NCBI GenBank assembly: GCA_947488935.1
Contig: CANLBN010000001.1
Coordinates: 783,273-847,272, forward strand
DNA length: 64,000 nucleotides
Source: an uncultured Pseudomonadales bacterium
GTDB taxonomy: Bacteria; Pseudomonadota; Gammaproteobacteria; Pseudomonadales; Cellvibrionaceae
Reading direction: 5' to 3'
This document shows, piece by piece, positions 1-8,860 of this stretch. The notes beneath the pieces are model-generated. The model ran no database searches and had not been told where the DNA came from. It saw nothing but the letters and a program-made list of their open reading frames with translations. How positions within the stretch are numbered: position 1 is the stretch's first letter; every line of letters begins with the position of its first letter. The translations under genes were made by a program, and so were the position numbers.

Positions 1-22
1 TCTGCCTTAAAAATAGGTTGCA

Positions 23-95
23 AAGCCCCCAGAAAAGATTGAAATAATAAGAGTATTACAATACTATACGCGCCCCTCATTTTAGTTGGGGGCTT
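23..95. other. Inverted repeat upstream of the rpsF leader
   Basis: A 9-bp perfect inverted repeat (AAGCCCCCA at 23-31, TGGGGGCTT at 87-95) encloses a smaller one (AGTATT/AATACT near 52-67). It could be the end of an upstream transcript or part of the ribosomal operon promoter region. No T-run follows on the plus strand, so a terminator role is not clear. Confidence 0.3.
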
Positions 96-152
96 CGTGC
101 ATTGTTATTAATGCGCTTACGAGTCTAAGCGACTTGATTGCAATGTATCCTT

Positions 153-187
153 GTCTCACCTTGTAATACTTTATTGCCAAGGGAGAC
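153..187 (+). promoter_or_regulatory. Candidate S6:S18 autoregulatory leader hairpin
   Basis: GTCTC-A-CCTT at 153-162 pairs with AAGG-GAGAC at 179-187, giving a nine-pair stem with one bulged base just upstream of the rpsF ribosome binding site (TAAGGA, 196-201). In many bacteria an S6:S18 complex binds a hairpin in the rpsF leader to control its own translation. The position fits that role, but the match to the known motif was not checked. Assignment is by position and structure only. Confidence 0.42.
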
Positions 188-210
188 GTAACCCGTAAGG
201 AACAAATTAT

Positions 211-645
211 ATGCGTCATTACGAAATAGTATTCCTTGTTCATCCAGATCAAAGTGAACAAGTCTCAGGTATGGTTGAGCGCTACACTAAAGCGATCAAC
301 GATGATGGTGGTCAAGTTCACCGTCTAGAAGATTGGGGGCGTCGCCAACTTGCCTACTCAATCAACAAAATCCATAAAGCACATTACATTTTAATGAATG
401 TTGAATGTAGCGATGCAGTTCTTGAAGAGCTAACCACTAATTTCCGCTATAACGATGCAGTGCTTCGTCATATGGTACTGCGTGAAAATGCAGCAATTAG
501 TGAAGAATCTCCCATTATGAAAGCTGAAAAAGACAGTCGTGAGCGCCGCACGCGTCGTGACGATGATGATTCTCGTGCACCTAAATCAGCACCAGCACCT
601 AGAGAAGAAGAGCCAGCTGCTAGTGCACAACAGGAGGAGAAATAA
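211..645 (+). CDS. rpsF: 30S ribosomal protein S6
   Basis: S6 binds 16S rRNA together with S18 in the platform of the small subunit. The 144-residue protein opens with the typical [14 protein letters not shown] strand. It has a long acidic and basic C-terminal tail (about residues 105-144, rich in D, E, R and A), as usual for gammaproteobacterial S6. The ATG at 211 follows a TAAGGA ribosome binding site. It is the first gene of the rpsF-rpsR-DUF2232-rplI operon, and only two bases separate it from rpsR. A hairpin in its leader may carry S6:S18 feedback control. Identification is secure. Confidence 0.97.
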   Translation: MRHYEIVFLVHPDQSEQVSGMVERYTKAINDDGGQVHRLEDWGRRQLAYSINKIHKAHYILMNVECSDAVLEELTTNFRYNDAVLRHMVLRENAAISEESPIMKAEKDSRERRTRRDDDDSRAPKSAPAPREEEPAASAQQEEK

Positions 646-647
646 TC

Positions 648-878
648 ATGTCTCGTTTTTTCCGTCGTCGTAAATATTGTCGTTTCACCGCCGAAGGCGT
701 TGATCGTATCGATTATAAAGATTTAGAAACATTAAAAGCATACGTTACTGAAACGGGTAAGATTGTACCTAGCCGTATTACAGGTACTAATGCTAAATAT
801 CAGCGCCAATTAGCGACTGCTATTAAGCGTGCACGTTTCTTATCACTATTACCTTACACAGATAACCACGACCGATAA
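648..878 (+). CDS. rpsR: 30S ribosomal protein S18
   Basis: S18 is the 30S protein that pairs with S6. The 76 residues match the family length (75 in E. coli). The arginine-rich start [13 protein letters not shown] and the C-terminal helix with [11 protein letters not shown] are typical. A strong AGGAGG ribosome binding site lies inside the end of rpsF, so translation of the two is probably coupled. Nothing unusual is seen. Confidence 0.97.
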   Translation: MSRFFRRRKYCRFTAEGVDRIDYKDLETLKAYVTETGKIVPSRITGTNAKYQRQLATAIKRARFLSLLPYTDNHDR

Positions 879-896
879 GGTTGTTGGTGACTACTG

Positions 897-1751
897 ATGC
901 GCGCAATAGCTGAATTTATTATGCGTGGGCGCCTACAAGCCTCGGTAGTTGTTTTGTTTGGCGTAGTTCTGCCTATTCTGCCTTTAGCAGCAGTTGGGCT
1001 AGTTAGCTTACGCAAAGGCCCTCGCGAAGGGGCTTTAATGGTAATAGTAGGTGTAATGCCTGCACTAATTGCATGGCTTATAGGTAAGCCTGCTAGTATT
1101 GTTTTTTGGGGTACTTTACTCGGTTTTGTCGTGGTATATGCCCCAGCCGTATTATTACGGTTAACTGTGTCGCTTGCACTAATGGTGCAAGCACTGGTGG
1201 TAACAGCAGTAGCCTGTGGCTTGTTTGCACTGGCTTTTGCACCAGGGTTGTTAGAATCATTTGAAACCATTACATCGTTGTTTATTACAACGATGCAAGG
1301 TAAAGCACTTGATTCAGAATTGGTAACGCCAAGTTCAGTAGCATTGTCGGGTTTTATCGCTATGGCATTTGCACTCAACGCATTGGCGGGTTTGTTGTTG
1401 GCTAGATGGTGGCAGGCTCTATTGTATAACCCCGATGGTTTTGGGGTTGAGTTTAGAGAGATGCGATTACCTGTTGGTCCCTCTGTTTTATGTGCTGTAT
1501 TGGTTGTGTTGTTTCATTACTACGGCATAGATTACAGCTTTTGGGCAACAACATTGGCGCTGCCACTTATTTTGGTGGCTTTATCAATTGTGCATTCTAT
1601 GGCTCAGCATCGTCAGTTAAGCAAGACATGGTTGGCAATATTTTATGTGTTTATTGCTAGTTCTAATATTTTATTGTTATTGCTAGCATTAGTTGGTTTT
1701 ATAGATTCTTTGCTAAATATACGTGATCGTTTTTTGGATAAAAATAAGTAA
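897..1751 (+). CDS. DUF2232 multispanning membrane protein
   Basis: This 284-residue protein consists mostly of long hydrophobic segments, about seven or eight likely transmembrane helices, with short loops and a basic C-terminus (RDRFLDKNK). A membrane protein of the DUF2232 family sits at exactly this place, between rpsR and rplI, in pseudomonads and relatives. I assign the family from that position and the fold-like pattern. Its function is unknown. It is likely cotranscribed with the ribosomal genes. ATG at 897 lies 18 bases after rpsR. Confidence 0.8.
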   Translation: MRAIAEFIMRGRLQASVVVLFGVVLPILPLAAVGLVSLRKGPREGALMVIVGVMPALIAWLIGKPASIVFWGTLLGFVVVYAPAVLLRLTVSLALMVQALVVTAVACGLFALAFAPGLLESFETITSLFITTMQGKALDSELVTPSSVALSGFIAMAFALNALAGLLLARWWQALLYNPDGFGVEFREMRLPVGPSVLCAVLVVLFHYYGIDYSFWATTLALPLILVALSIVHSMAQHRQLSKTWLAIFYVFIASSNILLLLLALVGFIDSLLNIRDRFLDKNK

Positions 1752-1829
1752 ACTTGAATATTGCTTAGCCAGAAAGAAGTCAGTGATCACACTTTATATT
1801 AATTAAAGTACAAAAAGAGGTTATACGAG

Positions 1830-2276
1830 ATGGACGTTATTCTGCTCGATAAAGTAGGTAAATTAGGTAACGTTGGTGATAAAGTTACTGTAAATGCGGG
1901 TTTTGGCCGTAATTTTTTGATTCCACAGGGTAAAGCATTGCCGGCAACAGCAGCAAACGTTGCTGACTTTGAAGTGCGTCGCGCTGAGCTTGAGGCTGCT
2001 GCTGCTGCAAAACGTAGCGATGCCGAAGCACGTGCCGCTAAATTAGCTGACCTAGCGGTTACACTAGTGACTAAAGCGGGCGACGAAGGTAAGTTATTCG
2101 GCTCTATTGGTACGCGTGACATTGCAGATGCAATAACTGCTGCTGGTGTTGAAGTAGCTAAATCAGAAGTACGCTTACCAGAAGGTGCTTTACGTGAAGT
2201 GGGTGAATATGAGGTTGATGTTCAGCTACACAGTGAAGTGACTCAGATTGTTAAGGTGACTATCGAAGCTGAATAA
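1830..2276 (+). CDS. rplI: 50S ribosomal protein L9
   Basis: L9 binds 23S rRNA at the base of the L1 stalk and helps maintain reading frame. The 148-residue protein has the canonical N-terminal domain ([13 protein letters not shown], then [13 protein letters not shown]), a long alanine-rich connecting helix (about residues 45-75) and the C-terminal domain. It is the last gene of the operon, preceded by AAAGAGG, and is followed by an intrinsic terminator at 2353-2386. Confidence 0.97.
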   Translation: MDVILLDKVGKLGNVGDKVTVNAGFGRNFLIPQGKALPATAANVADFEVRRAELEAAAAAKRSDAEARAAKLADLAVTLVTKAGDEGKLFGSIGTRDIADAITAAGVEVAKSEVRLPEGALREVGEYEVDVQLHSEVTQIVKVTIEAE

Positions 2277-2352
2277 GCTCGATAGGTGTTAACAAATAAC
2301 GCTACTTATTGGTTAATTTTGGTTTTTGAAAGAAAAGCCTAATTGCTATAAT

Positions 2353-2386
2353 AAAGCCCAGTTGTGCAAGCTTCTGGGCTTTTTTG
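2353..2386 (+). terminator. Intrinsic terminator of the rpsF-rplI operon
   Basis: AAAGCCCAG at 2353-2361 and CTGGGCTTT at 2374-2382 form a nine-pair stem with a 12-base loop, running into a T-tract (to 2385). It lies 77 bases after the rplI stop. Confidence 0.85.
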
Positions 2387-2505
2387 TATCGCTAAAAATT
2401 AGATAAAATCTGATGTGTTAAATCAGATGGGCCAATGAGTTTGTGTCTGTTATTATCTGTCCTCTTGTACCGATTCTTTATTATTGATTTTGTCTTACAT
2501 TGACT

Positions 2506-3915
2506 ATGCTGCAACCGCAATCTTTACCTTTAGATGATATACCCGACACGGTTTATGATGATGCCGAGACATCGGGTCAATCACTACCCCATTCTCCCGA
2601 GGCTGAGCAGGCAGTGCTTGGCGGGTTAATTTTGGCAAATCAGAGCTTTGATGCGGTTGCCGAAGTACTTCAGCCTGAAGATTTCTATAAAAATAGTCAT
2701 CAACTAATTTTTACTACCATGTCGGTTTTATCCGAGGCCGATAAGCCATTGGATATCATTACACTGGCCGAACAATTGTCGCGTAATGATGAGCTCAACC
2801 GCTTAGGTGGCATGGAATACCTATCAACGATTGTTGCTAACACCCCTAGCTCCTCAAATACAGTGGCCTATGCACGTATAGTGCGAGAACACGCAACGGT
2901 TCGACAGCTTATTACTGTTGCTAACGATATCTCTCGTTCAAGCTACAACCCTTCGGGCTTAGATGCCGATGACCTTTTGCAGCTTGCCGAAAAGCGATTG
3001 CTTGAAATTGCTGAGGGCCGTCCTAAAGAGGGTGGTCTTGAGGCAATGGATGGCCTGCTTAAAAATACTATTGAGCGTATCGATGCGCTGTTTCGCTCCA
3101 AAGCGGATATTACGGGTATTAGTTGTGGCTTGACTGATCTTGATGGGCGTACCTCTGGCTGGCAAAACGGCGAGTTAATTATTTTGGCAGCAAGGCCCTC
3201 GATGGGTAAAACGGCATTGGCGTTAAACTTTGTTGAGGCGGCGATGTTTACCCAAAAAAAACCCGTGCTGGTCTTTAGTATGGAGATGCCTTCAGAATCA
3301 CTCGTGATGCGTATGTTGTCATCTACAGGCCGTATTGATCAGACCAAAATACGCAATGGGCAATTGACCGAGGAAGATTGGCCAAAATTAACAGCAGCGG
3401 TACAAAAGCTTAAAGGTGCCCCATTATTTATTGACGATACCGCAGGGCTGACGCCACAAGATATGCGAGCACGTATTCGTCGCACCGCACGCGAGCATGG
3501 CGAGCCTGGCCTAATTATGGTCGATTACTTACAACTGATGCAGACAGTCGGTAATAACGATGGCAGAACCCAGGAAATATCCGAGATATCCCGCTCGCTA
3601 AAAGCGATAGCAAAAGAATACAATTGCCCTGTGATTGCTCTATCTCAGCTAAATCGTGGTGTTGAGCAGCGCCCTAATAAACGACCAATGAATTCGGACT
3701 TGCGCGAATCCGGTGCCATCGAGCAGGATGCCGACGTTATTTTGTTTATTTATCGCGATGATTATTACAACGAAGATAGCCCTGAGAAAGGCATTGCTGA
3801 GCTGATTATTGGCAAGCAACGTAATGGTGAGATTGGTACTTGTCGTGCCGCCTTTGTGGGTAAATACACGCGTTTTGAAAACTTGGCGCCAGATTATATG
3901 GCGAGTGAGTATTAA
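2506..3915 (+). CDS. dnaB: Replicative DNA helicase DnaB
   Basis: DnaB is the hexameric replication-fork helicase. The protein has the N-terminal helical domain (HSPEAEQAVLGG near residues 29-40), then the RecA-like ATPase domain with Walker A ARPSMGKTAL (about 229-238), the Walker B region LIMVDYLQLMQ, and the C-terminal ESGAIEQDADVILF stretch. The length of 469 residues is normal and no intein is present. A TTG two codons upstream (2500) is also possible, but ATG at 2506 (MLQPQSLP) is preferred. No clear Shine-Dalgarno sequence is seen. Its location after rplI is conserved in the group. Confidence 0.96.
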   Translation: MLQPQSLPLDDIPDTVYDDAETSGQSLPHSPEAEQAVLGGLILANQSFDAVAEVLQPEDFYKNSHQLIFTTMSVLSEADKPLDIITLAEQLSRNDELNRLGGMEYLSTIVANTPSSSNTVAYARIVREHATVRQLITVANDISRSSYNPSGLDADDLLQLAEKRLLEIAEGRPKEGGLEAMDGLLKNTIERIDALFRSKADITGISCGLTDLDGRTSGWQNGELIILAARPSMGKTALALNFVEAAMFTQKKPVLVFSMEMPSESLVMRMLSSTGRIDQTKIRNGQLTEEDWPKLTAAVQKLKGAPLFIDDTAGLTPQDMRARIRRTAREHGEPGLIMVDYLQLMQTVGNNDGRTQEISEISRSLKAIAKEYNCPVIALSQLNRGVEQRPNKRPMNSDLRESGAIEQDADVILFIYRDDYYNEDSPEKGIAELIIGKQRNGEIGTCRAAFVGKYTRFENLAPDYMASEY

Positions 3916-3981
3916 ATAGCCCTAGATGTATGTAGAGGCATCTTAAATATTTTTTGGTTTGTTTTACTAATATTGTCAGTT

Positions 3982-4016
3982 ATTGGCCAATGTTTGTGTG
4001 TAATCCATTGGCCAAT
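3982..4016. terminator. Inverted repeat between convergent genes, probable bidirectional terminator
   Basis: ATTGGCCAATG (3982-3992) and CATTGGCCAAT (4006-4016) are perfect 11-base arms with a 13-base loop. The structure sits between dnaB and the convergent minus-strand gene at 4036. T-runs on each side are short, so efficiency is uncertain. Confidence 0.6.
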
Positions 4017-4035
4017 ATTTAGCTAGGTATAAAGA

Positions 4036-4245
4036 TTATTCCGCAGCAGGCTCTTCGTCTGATGCAGCTTCTTCAGCAGCGGGTTCTTCTGGCTTTGGTG
4101 TAGGTGCAGCGCGTAGGCCTTCAGTTATTAATATAGCAACTTTGTCGTCGCCATTGATAAACTTGTTTTTAGCGCTTTTTACAGCATAACGACCATCAGA
4201 ACGTTTCAAGATGGTGTACTCAGCGGTTTTCTTTTCTACTTTCAT
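4036..4245 (-). CDS. Small conserved-looking protein with acidic tail
   Basis: This 69-residue protein has a basic N-terminal part (MKVEKKTAEYTILKRSDGRY, then AVKSAKNKFINGDDKVAILI, about residues 1-42) that looks like a small beta-rich domain, and an A/P/E-rich acidic tail from about residue 46. Short proteins of this pattern occur in pseudomonads and relatives, but I cannot name the family or function. A good AAAGGAAAGGCAC ribosome binding site precedes the ATG at 4245. It is transcribed alone, convergent with dnaB. A GCTCAG/CTGAGC hairpin lies upstream at 4284-4300. Confidence 0.7.
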   Translation of the reverse strand: MKVEKKTAEYTILKRSDGRYAVKSAKNKFINGDDKVAILITEGLRAAPTPKPEEPAAEEAASDEEPAAE

Positions 4246-4400
4246 GTGCCTTTCCTTTATTAATAATGAGATAAATGCATCATGCTCAGTTAGCCTGAGC
4301 AGGCCCTAACGATTATACGGCGATGATTATTTTAAGCAAATAGCATTTTATTTTTATGCTTCTGAAAGGTTTAGGGCAGGCATAGTGATATGATTGTTTT

Positions 4401-5243
4401 ATGTCTTCTAGTACTTTTCCTTTAATAGATACTCACTGTCACTTCGATTTTTCTGTATTTGATGATAATAGAGAGACGTTGTGGACCTTATGCCAAAAGA
4501 GCAATATACACCACTTGTTGATCCCCGGTGTTCATCCCGATCAGTGGTGTGTTAATTATGACCTAACAAAAACCTTAAGCGGTGTTGTGAGCGCAGCAGG
4601 TGTTCACCCTTGGTGGCTTGATAAATTAAACGAGCAAGAGGTTTGCGAGCAAGGTCTTTCCGAGGAGCTGTTGCAACGCCTAGATAAGGCGCTTGCTCGA
4701 CAGAAGTGTGTGGCCGTAGGCGAGTGTGGCTTAGATAAAGCTATTGCTGTCGATCTTGAGTATCAAAAAATAATTTTTGAGCAGCATATTCGCAAAGCCT
4801 GTGAGTTGGAACTGCCGTTAATTATTCATGTGCGTAATACTCACAATGAAACGCTGCAGTTATTATCCCGCTATAAGCCGGCTAGCGGTGGTGTGATTCA
4901 TGGCTTTACAGGTAGCTTGGAGACAGCACAACAATATTGGAAGCTTGGATTTTATTTAGGGGTGGGTGGTAGTATTACCTACCCACGAGCTAATAAAACG
5001 CGACGAGCTATCGCGCAAATGCCTTTGGAGTCACTACTGTTAGAAACAGATGCACCGGATATGCCGCTTAATGGTTTTCAAGGCAAGCCTAACAGCCCAT
5101 TAAAGGTCATTGATGTTGCCAAGTCATTATCTGAATTAAGAGACAGTAGTTTAGAGAATATTATAGAGACAACCACAAAAAATGCGTATAGATTATTTAA
5201 CCTTTCTCTTCAGTATCCCACCCCATCTGTTATCCAAAACTAA
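4401..5243 (+). CDS. TatD family metal-dependent hydrolase (probable DNase)
   Basis: This is a TIM-barrel metallohydrolase of the TatD/YcfH/YjjV group, whose characterised members are 3'-5' DNases. Metal ligands are visible: DTHCHFD near residues 10-16, a glutamate in VGECGLD, a histidine in LIIHVRN, another in GVIHGFTGS, and the aspartate of ETDAPDMP. The length of 280 residues is slightly above the usual 255-265. It ends six bases before the cysteine desulfurase fusion gene, so the two form a likely operon. Whether it is closer to YjjV or TatD was not determined. Confidence 0.88.
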   Translation: MSSSTFPLIDTHCHFDFSVFDDNRETLWTLCQKSNIHHLLIPGVHPDQWCVNYDLTKTLSGVVSAAGVHPWWLDKLNEQEVCEQGLSEELLQRLDKALARQKCVAVGECGLDKAIAVDLEYQKIIFEQHIRKACELELPLIIHVRNTHNETLQLLSRYKPASGGVIHGFTGSLETAQQYWKLGFYLGVGGSITYPRANKTRRAIAQMPLESLLLETDAPDMPLNGFQGKPNSPLKVIDVAKSLSELRDSSLENIIETTTKNAYRLFNLSLQYPTPSVIQN

Positions 5244-5248
5244 GAGCT

Positions 5249-6925
5249 ATGTTTGATCCGCTTCAGTTTAAAAGCAATTTTCCACTGTTTTTCCAGCAAG
5301 AAAATAAAGCACTCATTTATTTAGATAATGCTGCCACTACACAAAAACCACAGTGTGTGATTGATGCGATCGTTGATTTTTATATATCTAAAAATGGCAA
5401 TGCCAACCGGGCTAGTCATCGTTTGGCAAGGTCAGCAACGAGTATATTGGAGGATGTAAGGCAGAAATCGGCTAACTTTTTAGGCGCCAGTCATAAAGAT
5501 GAGATCATCTTTACATCGGGTGCGACTGAAGGGCTTAATTTATTGGCGAAGGGTTTGTCTCGTCAGCTAGATAAGGACGATGAAATTTTATTAAGTGTTG
5601 CCGAACACCATGCCAATCTGGTGCCTTGGCAAGCTGTGGCCAAAAAAACAGGTGCAAAGCTGGTATTCATCAATAATAATTTGGAGGATATTGACAGTAA
5701 GCTTACTCATAAAACAAAAATAGTTTCCTGTTCAGCAGTGAGTAATGTTTTTGGCCAGTTTAATGGTGTTGATAGATTTAAACGTATTAAGAAAAAATAT
5801 CCAGATATATTTTTAATTATCGATGCATCTCAAATGGTTGGTAAAACCCCTGTTAATGTTAACGATAATTTCTGTGATTTTTTAGTCTGTTCACCCCACA
5901 AGTTTTATGGCCCAACAGGTGTTGGCTTATTGTATGGGAGGCGAGACCGCTTGCGCTGTTTAAACGTTAGTAAGTTCGGTGGGGAGATGATCGAGAGTGT
6001 TGATCTTTTTGAGAGTAGCTATGCTGAGCCGCCGTATTGTTTTGAGGCAGGGACTTCGTCATTGGCGGCAATTGCAGGATTAGGCGCGTGTATTGGCTTT
6101 ATAGAAAGCCAGTTTGAAAAAGGTATGCTAGCTTATGAGAAAAAACTAATCGGCTATTTACACGAGAGGCTATCGGTATTTATTAATGACTTTCCAGAAA
6201 TAAGTTTACAGACAAAAGTAAAAGATAATATAGGTATTGCTGCCATCAGCTCCAATAGGTACTCTATGGCAGACCTTGGTTTTTGGCTAGATGAACATGA
6301 TATTGCCGTTCGAGTGGGTGATCATTGCGCGCAGCCTTTGTTAAAATCACTAGGCTTAACAAGCGTGTTAAGAGTGTCGGTTGCTCCTTATAATACCTTT
6401 GAAGATGTTGATGCGTTGATTCAGTGCTTGTATGATTTTTTTAAAAAGAATAATGAGAATTTATGCACTACAGCCCCCTTTTTTTTAACGGGTGATGAAA
6501 GTGCCAGCGATTATAAAGACGAGTTGTCGGCGATTAATTATCATGATTTTTTAACAACTAAATCATGGGCTAATAAATACACAAAAATCCTATCGCTAGG
6601 CAAGCTAGTGGCAAAGAAACCGTTTTTGCATAAAGATAGATACTTAGTCTCGGGTTGTGAGGCGAGCCTATGGATACATGTAATAGAGGAAAGGTCACAG
6701 AAAGAGACAGCGTTTAACTTTGTTGTTGATAGCGACTCTATAATAGTCAAAGGTTTGGCGGCGTTGCTCCTATGTCGAGTCAATGGTAAATCTGCAGAGC
6801 ATATTAAAGGTATCGATTTTGATGCGTATTTTTCTGACTTAGGTCTAGAGAAGTATTTAAGTGAGTCCCGCTTTAGTGGTATGCAATCTTTACTTAAATA
6901 TATTTGGTTGGCTATAGATAAATAA
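5249..6925 (+). CDS. Cysteine desulfurase-SufE fusion (CsdA-CsdE-like)
   Basis: Residues 1-400 are a SufS/CsdA class V aminotransferase. The PLP lysine is K218 in SPHKFYGPTG and the active-site cysteine is C360 in RVGDHCAQPL. After a 30-residue linker, residues about 430-555 form a SufE/CsdE sulfur acceptor domain with its cysteine C470 in LVSGCEASLW. The protein should remove sulfur from cysteine and accept the persulfide on its own tail. In E. coli these are separate proteins (CsdA with CsdE, SufS with SufE). All key residues are present. No suf genes or tcdA are nearby. It is probably cotranscribed with the tatD-like gene. Confidence 0.9.
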   Translation: MFDPLQFKSNFPLFFQQENKALIYLDNAATTQKPQCVIDAIVDFYISKNGNANRASHRLARSATSILEDVRQKSANFLGASHKDEIIFTSGATEGLNLLAKGLSRQLDKDDEILLSVAEHHANLVPWQAVAKKTGAKLVFINNNLEDIDSKLTHKTKIVSCSAVSNVFGQFNGVDRFKRIKKKYPDIFLIIDASQMVGKTPVNVNDNFCDFLVCSPHKFYGPTGVGLLYGRRDRLRCLNVSKFGGEMIESVDLFESSYAEPPYCFEAGTSSLAAIAGLGACIGFIESQFEKGMLAYEKKLIGYLHERLSVFINDFPEISLQTKVKDNIGIAAISSNRYSMADLGFWLDEHDIAVRVGDHCAQPLLKSLGLTSVLRVSVAPYNTFEDVDALIQCLYDFFKKNNENLCTTAPFFLTGDESASDYKDELSAINYHDFLTTKSWANKYTKILSLGKLVAKKPFLHKDRYLVSGCEASLWIHVIEERSQKETAFNFVVDSDSIIVKGLAALLLCRVNGKSAEHIKGIDFDAYFSDLGLEKYLSESRFSGMQSLLKYIWLAIDK

Positions 6926-6945
6926 GTCGATAGGCAAAAAATAGG

Positions 6946-8367
6946 TTAATCAATTTTTTGCAAAAGAGTCTTAGCGATATTTCCTATTTTTTCCACCGCG
7001 CCTCGAATATCATCGTTGGGTGCTTGTGAGTAATTGAGTCGCAAGCAATGTTGATATTTTTCAGATGCCGTAAATAATACCCCGGGTGCAATACTAATAT
7101 TCTCGCCAGCGAGTTTTTCATTAAGCTCGATACTTTGTATGCTTTCGGGTAGTTCTACCCACAGAAGAAACCCCCCTTGGGGATAAGACATTTTTGTTCC
7201 TTCCGGAAAATACTTTTTTACCCAATCAATCATGGTGTCTCTGGATTTTAAATACTGTGCTCGTGCCTTCCGAAGGTGGCGCTCATAATGTCCTTGTGCA
7301 ATAAAGTCTGCGATGGCTCGAGGTTGTAATACAGAGCCACAAGCGGTGGAGACATATTTCATTTGCTTAACTCGCTGCATGTAGCGCCCAGGTGCGCACC
7401 AGCCAGTCCTATATGCCGGTGATATGGTTTTAGAAAATGATGAACAGTAAATCACTCGTCCTTCGGTATCGTAAGATTTAATACTGCGTGATCTGGGCTG
7501 AGTGTACGAGAGGTCGCCATAAATATCGTCTTCAATAATGGCAATATTGTAGCGATTAGCCAATACAATGAGGCGAGCTTTGTGTTCATTAGGCATGGTA
7601 TAGCCCAAAGGGTTATTGCAGCTTGGGGTTAACTGGACTGCTTTTATTGGCCATTGTTCGGCGGCTAGCTCAAGCGCTTCTAGGCTAATCCCTGTCTCTG
7701 GGTGTGTGGGTATCTCTAATGCTTTAAGGCCTATTGCTTGTATCGTTTGCATCGAACCATAAAAGCTAGGGGAATCTATCGCTACAATATCACCTGCATC
7801 GGCAACCGAGCGCATACTACAAGATAATGCTTCTTGGCAGCCGGTAGTGACAAGAATTTCGTCGGGGTGGAGGTTGCAGCCAGAATCTATCATCAAGCGG
7901 CTTATTTGATCTCTGAGGCGTTTAGAGCCTTGTAGAGAGTCATAGGTAAAATTGGTGATTTCTCGATGTGTACTGATATTCGCCGTTATTTTTGATAGCG
8001 GTTTGAGTGTGCTCATGCCTACATCGGGGGTGCCTCGACCTAAAACAATATCGTTATCTTGCTCGTGGTTGTAGAGCATTTTAAGGATTAAATCCCATTG
8101 CGAGACTTCTAGAGGCTCCTTACTGGGGCGACTAATACTTGGCATTGCAGGAGATCTTTGCGGGGCTAGCACATAGTAGCCCGATTTTGGGCGTGCCTCA
8201 GCGACTTGCTTGGTTTCTAGCAGGCGATATGCTTCTTGCACTGTAGAAATACTCACCTGGTGTTCGCTACTCATTTGTCGAATAGAGGGCAGTTTATCGC
8301 CAGGCTGAAAATATCCCTTCTCGATTTTATAGTTAATCAGTTGTGCTATTTCTTCGTAAAGTTTCAT
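6946..8367 (-). CDS. MocR-type GntR regulator with aminotransferase domain
   Basis: An N-terminal GntR winged helix (residues 1-70, PGDKLPSIRQMS and SISTVQEAYRLLE) is joined to a class I aminotransferase-like domain. The domain carries a PLP lysine in SSFSKTISPAYRTGW, the ligand motif SCNNPLGY and IIEDDIYGDL. MocR proteins use PLP or an amino-acid aldimine as effector and often control the divergent gene. Translation could start at TTG 8400, but the ATG at 8367 fits the family start (MKLYEEIAQ). The divergent neighbour is the small gene at 8572, and repeated GTACAG sites lie between them. Confidence 0.9.
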   Translation of the reverse strand: MKLYEEIAQLINYKIEKGYFQPGDKLPSIRQMSSEHQVSISTVQEAYRLLETKQVAEARPKSGYYVLAPQRSPAMPSISRPSKEPLEVSQWDLILKMLYNHEQDNDIVLGRGTPDVGMSTLKPLSKITANISTHREITNFTYDSLQGSKRLRDQISRLMIDSGCNLHPDEILVTTGCQEALSCSMRSVADAGDIVAIDSPSFYGSMQTIQAIGLKALEIPTHPETGISLEALELAAEQWPIKAVQLTPSCNNPLGYTMPNEHKARLIVLANRYNIAIIEDDIYGDLSYTQPRSRSIKSYDTEGRVIYCSSFSKTISPAYRTGWCAPGRYMQRVKQMKYVSTACGSVLQPRAIADFIAQGHYERHLRKARAQYLKSRDTMIDWVKKYFPEGTKMSYPQGGFLLWVELPESIQSIELNEKLAGENISIAPGVLFTASEKYQHCLRLNYSQAPNDDIRGAVEKIGNIAKTLLQKID

Positions 8368-8414
8368 GATTATTATCGATAATAAGACTTTTTCTATCAA
8401 ATAGAATAAAAGCG

Positions 8415-8466
8415 GTACAGTTTTGGTGTTAAAAACCAGTACAGTATAGAATGAAATAATCTGTAC
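8415..8466. promoter_or_regulatory. Repeated GTACAG sites, probable MocR operators
   Basis: GTACAG occurs at 8415-8420 and 8439-8444 (24 bp apart, same orientation) and inverted as CTGTAC at 8461-8466. MocR regulators commonly bind direct plus inverted repeats in the divergent promoter. The sites lie in the 204-bp gap between the MocR gene and the DUF1127-like gene. Confidence 0.5.
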
Positions 8467-8571
8467 TGCTATAAATAAATTAATTCTGAATCTGTAATGG
8501 TTTTTGGTCTTTGCGTACTATAACAACCATCGAAAGTATTCACTGTAAAGCACTAATTTAGGAGTGTAATC

Positions 8572-8805
8572 ATGCAACACAATCAAGGCTTCATGGCTAA
8601 CCAATACACGCTCTTATCAACTGATACAGTACAGCCTTCTACATTAGGTTGGCACGATCAAATGGGGCAACGTATTGCTTTATATAGTAGCTGTTTTGGT
8701 AATCGTAAAAAGTTAAGTCCATTGAGTGATCTACAATTACGCGATATCGGTGCCCCTGTAAATAGCGTAAAACCTGAGAGCGCAAAGCGTTTTTGGTTAT
8801 TCTAG
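8572..8805 (+). CDS. Small DUF1127-like protein
   Basis: The 77-residue protein has a C-terminal motif LSPLSDLQLRDIGAP that resembles the DUF1127 signature (L..L.D..L.DIG). The preceding stretch contains RIALYSSCFGNRKK. Short DUF1127 proteins have roles in RNA binding or phosphate and carbon metabolism in some bacteria, but this one has no assigned function. A GGAGTG ribosome binding site precedes ATG 8572. Divergence from a MocR regulator and the operator-like repeats suggest it is the regulator's target. A strong terminator follows at 8821. Confidence 0.75.
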   Translation: MQHNQGFMANQYTLLSTDTVQPSTLGWHDQMGQRIALYSSCFGNRKKLSPLSDLQLRDIGAPVNSVKPESAKRFWLF

Positions 8806-8820
8806 AAAAGAACCTCTGTT

Positions 8821-8860
8821 GAACAGGGCTAGGTATCCCTATCTAGTTCTGTTCTATTTT
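8821..8860 (+). terminator. Intrinsic terminator after the DUF1127-like gene
   Basis: GAACAGGGCTAG (8821-8832) pairs with CTAGTTCTGTTC (8843-8854), counting two G-U pairs: a 12-pair stem with a 10-base loop, followed by TATTTTT. Confidence 0.85.

Noticed and set aside
854..1378. Long minus-strand frame opposite the DUF2232 gene
   Set aside because: It mirrors a clear membrane-protein gene in a conserved operon and has shadow-frame composition.
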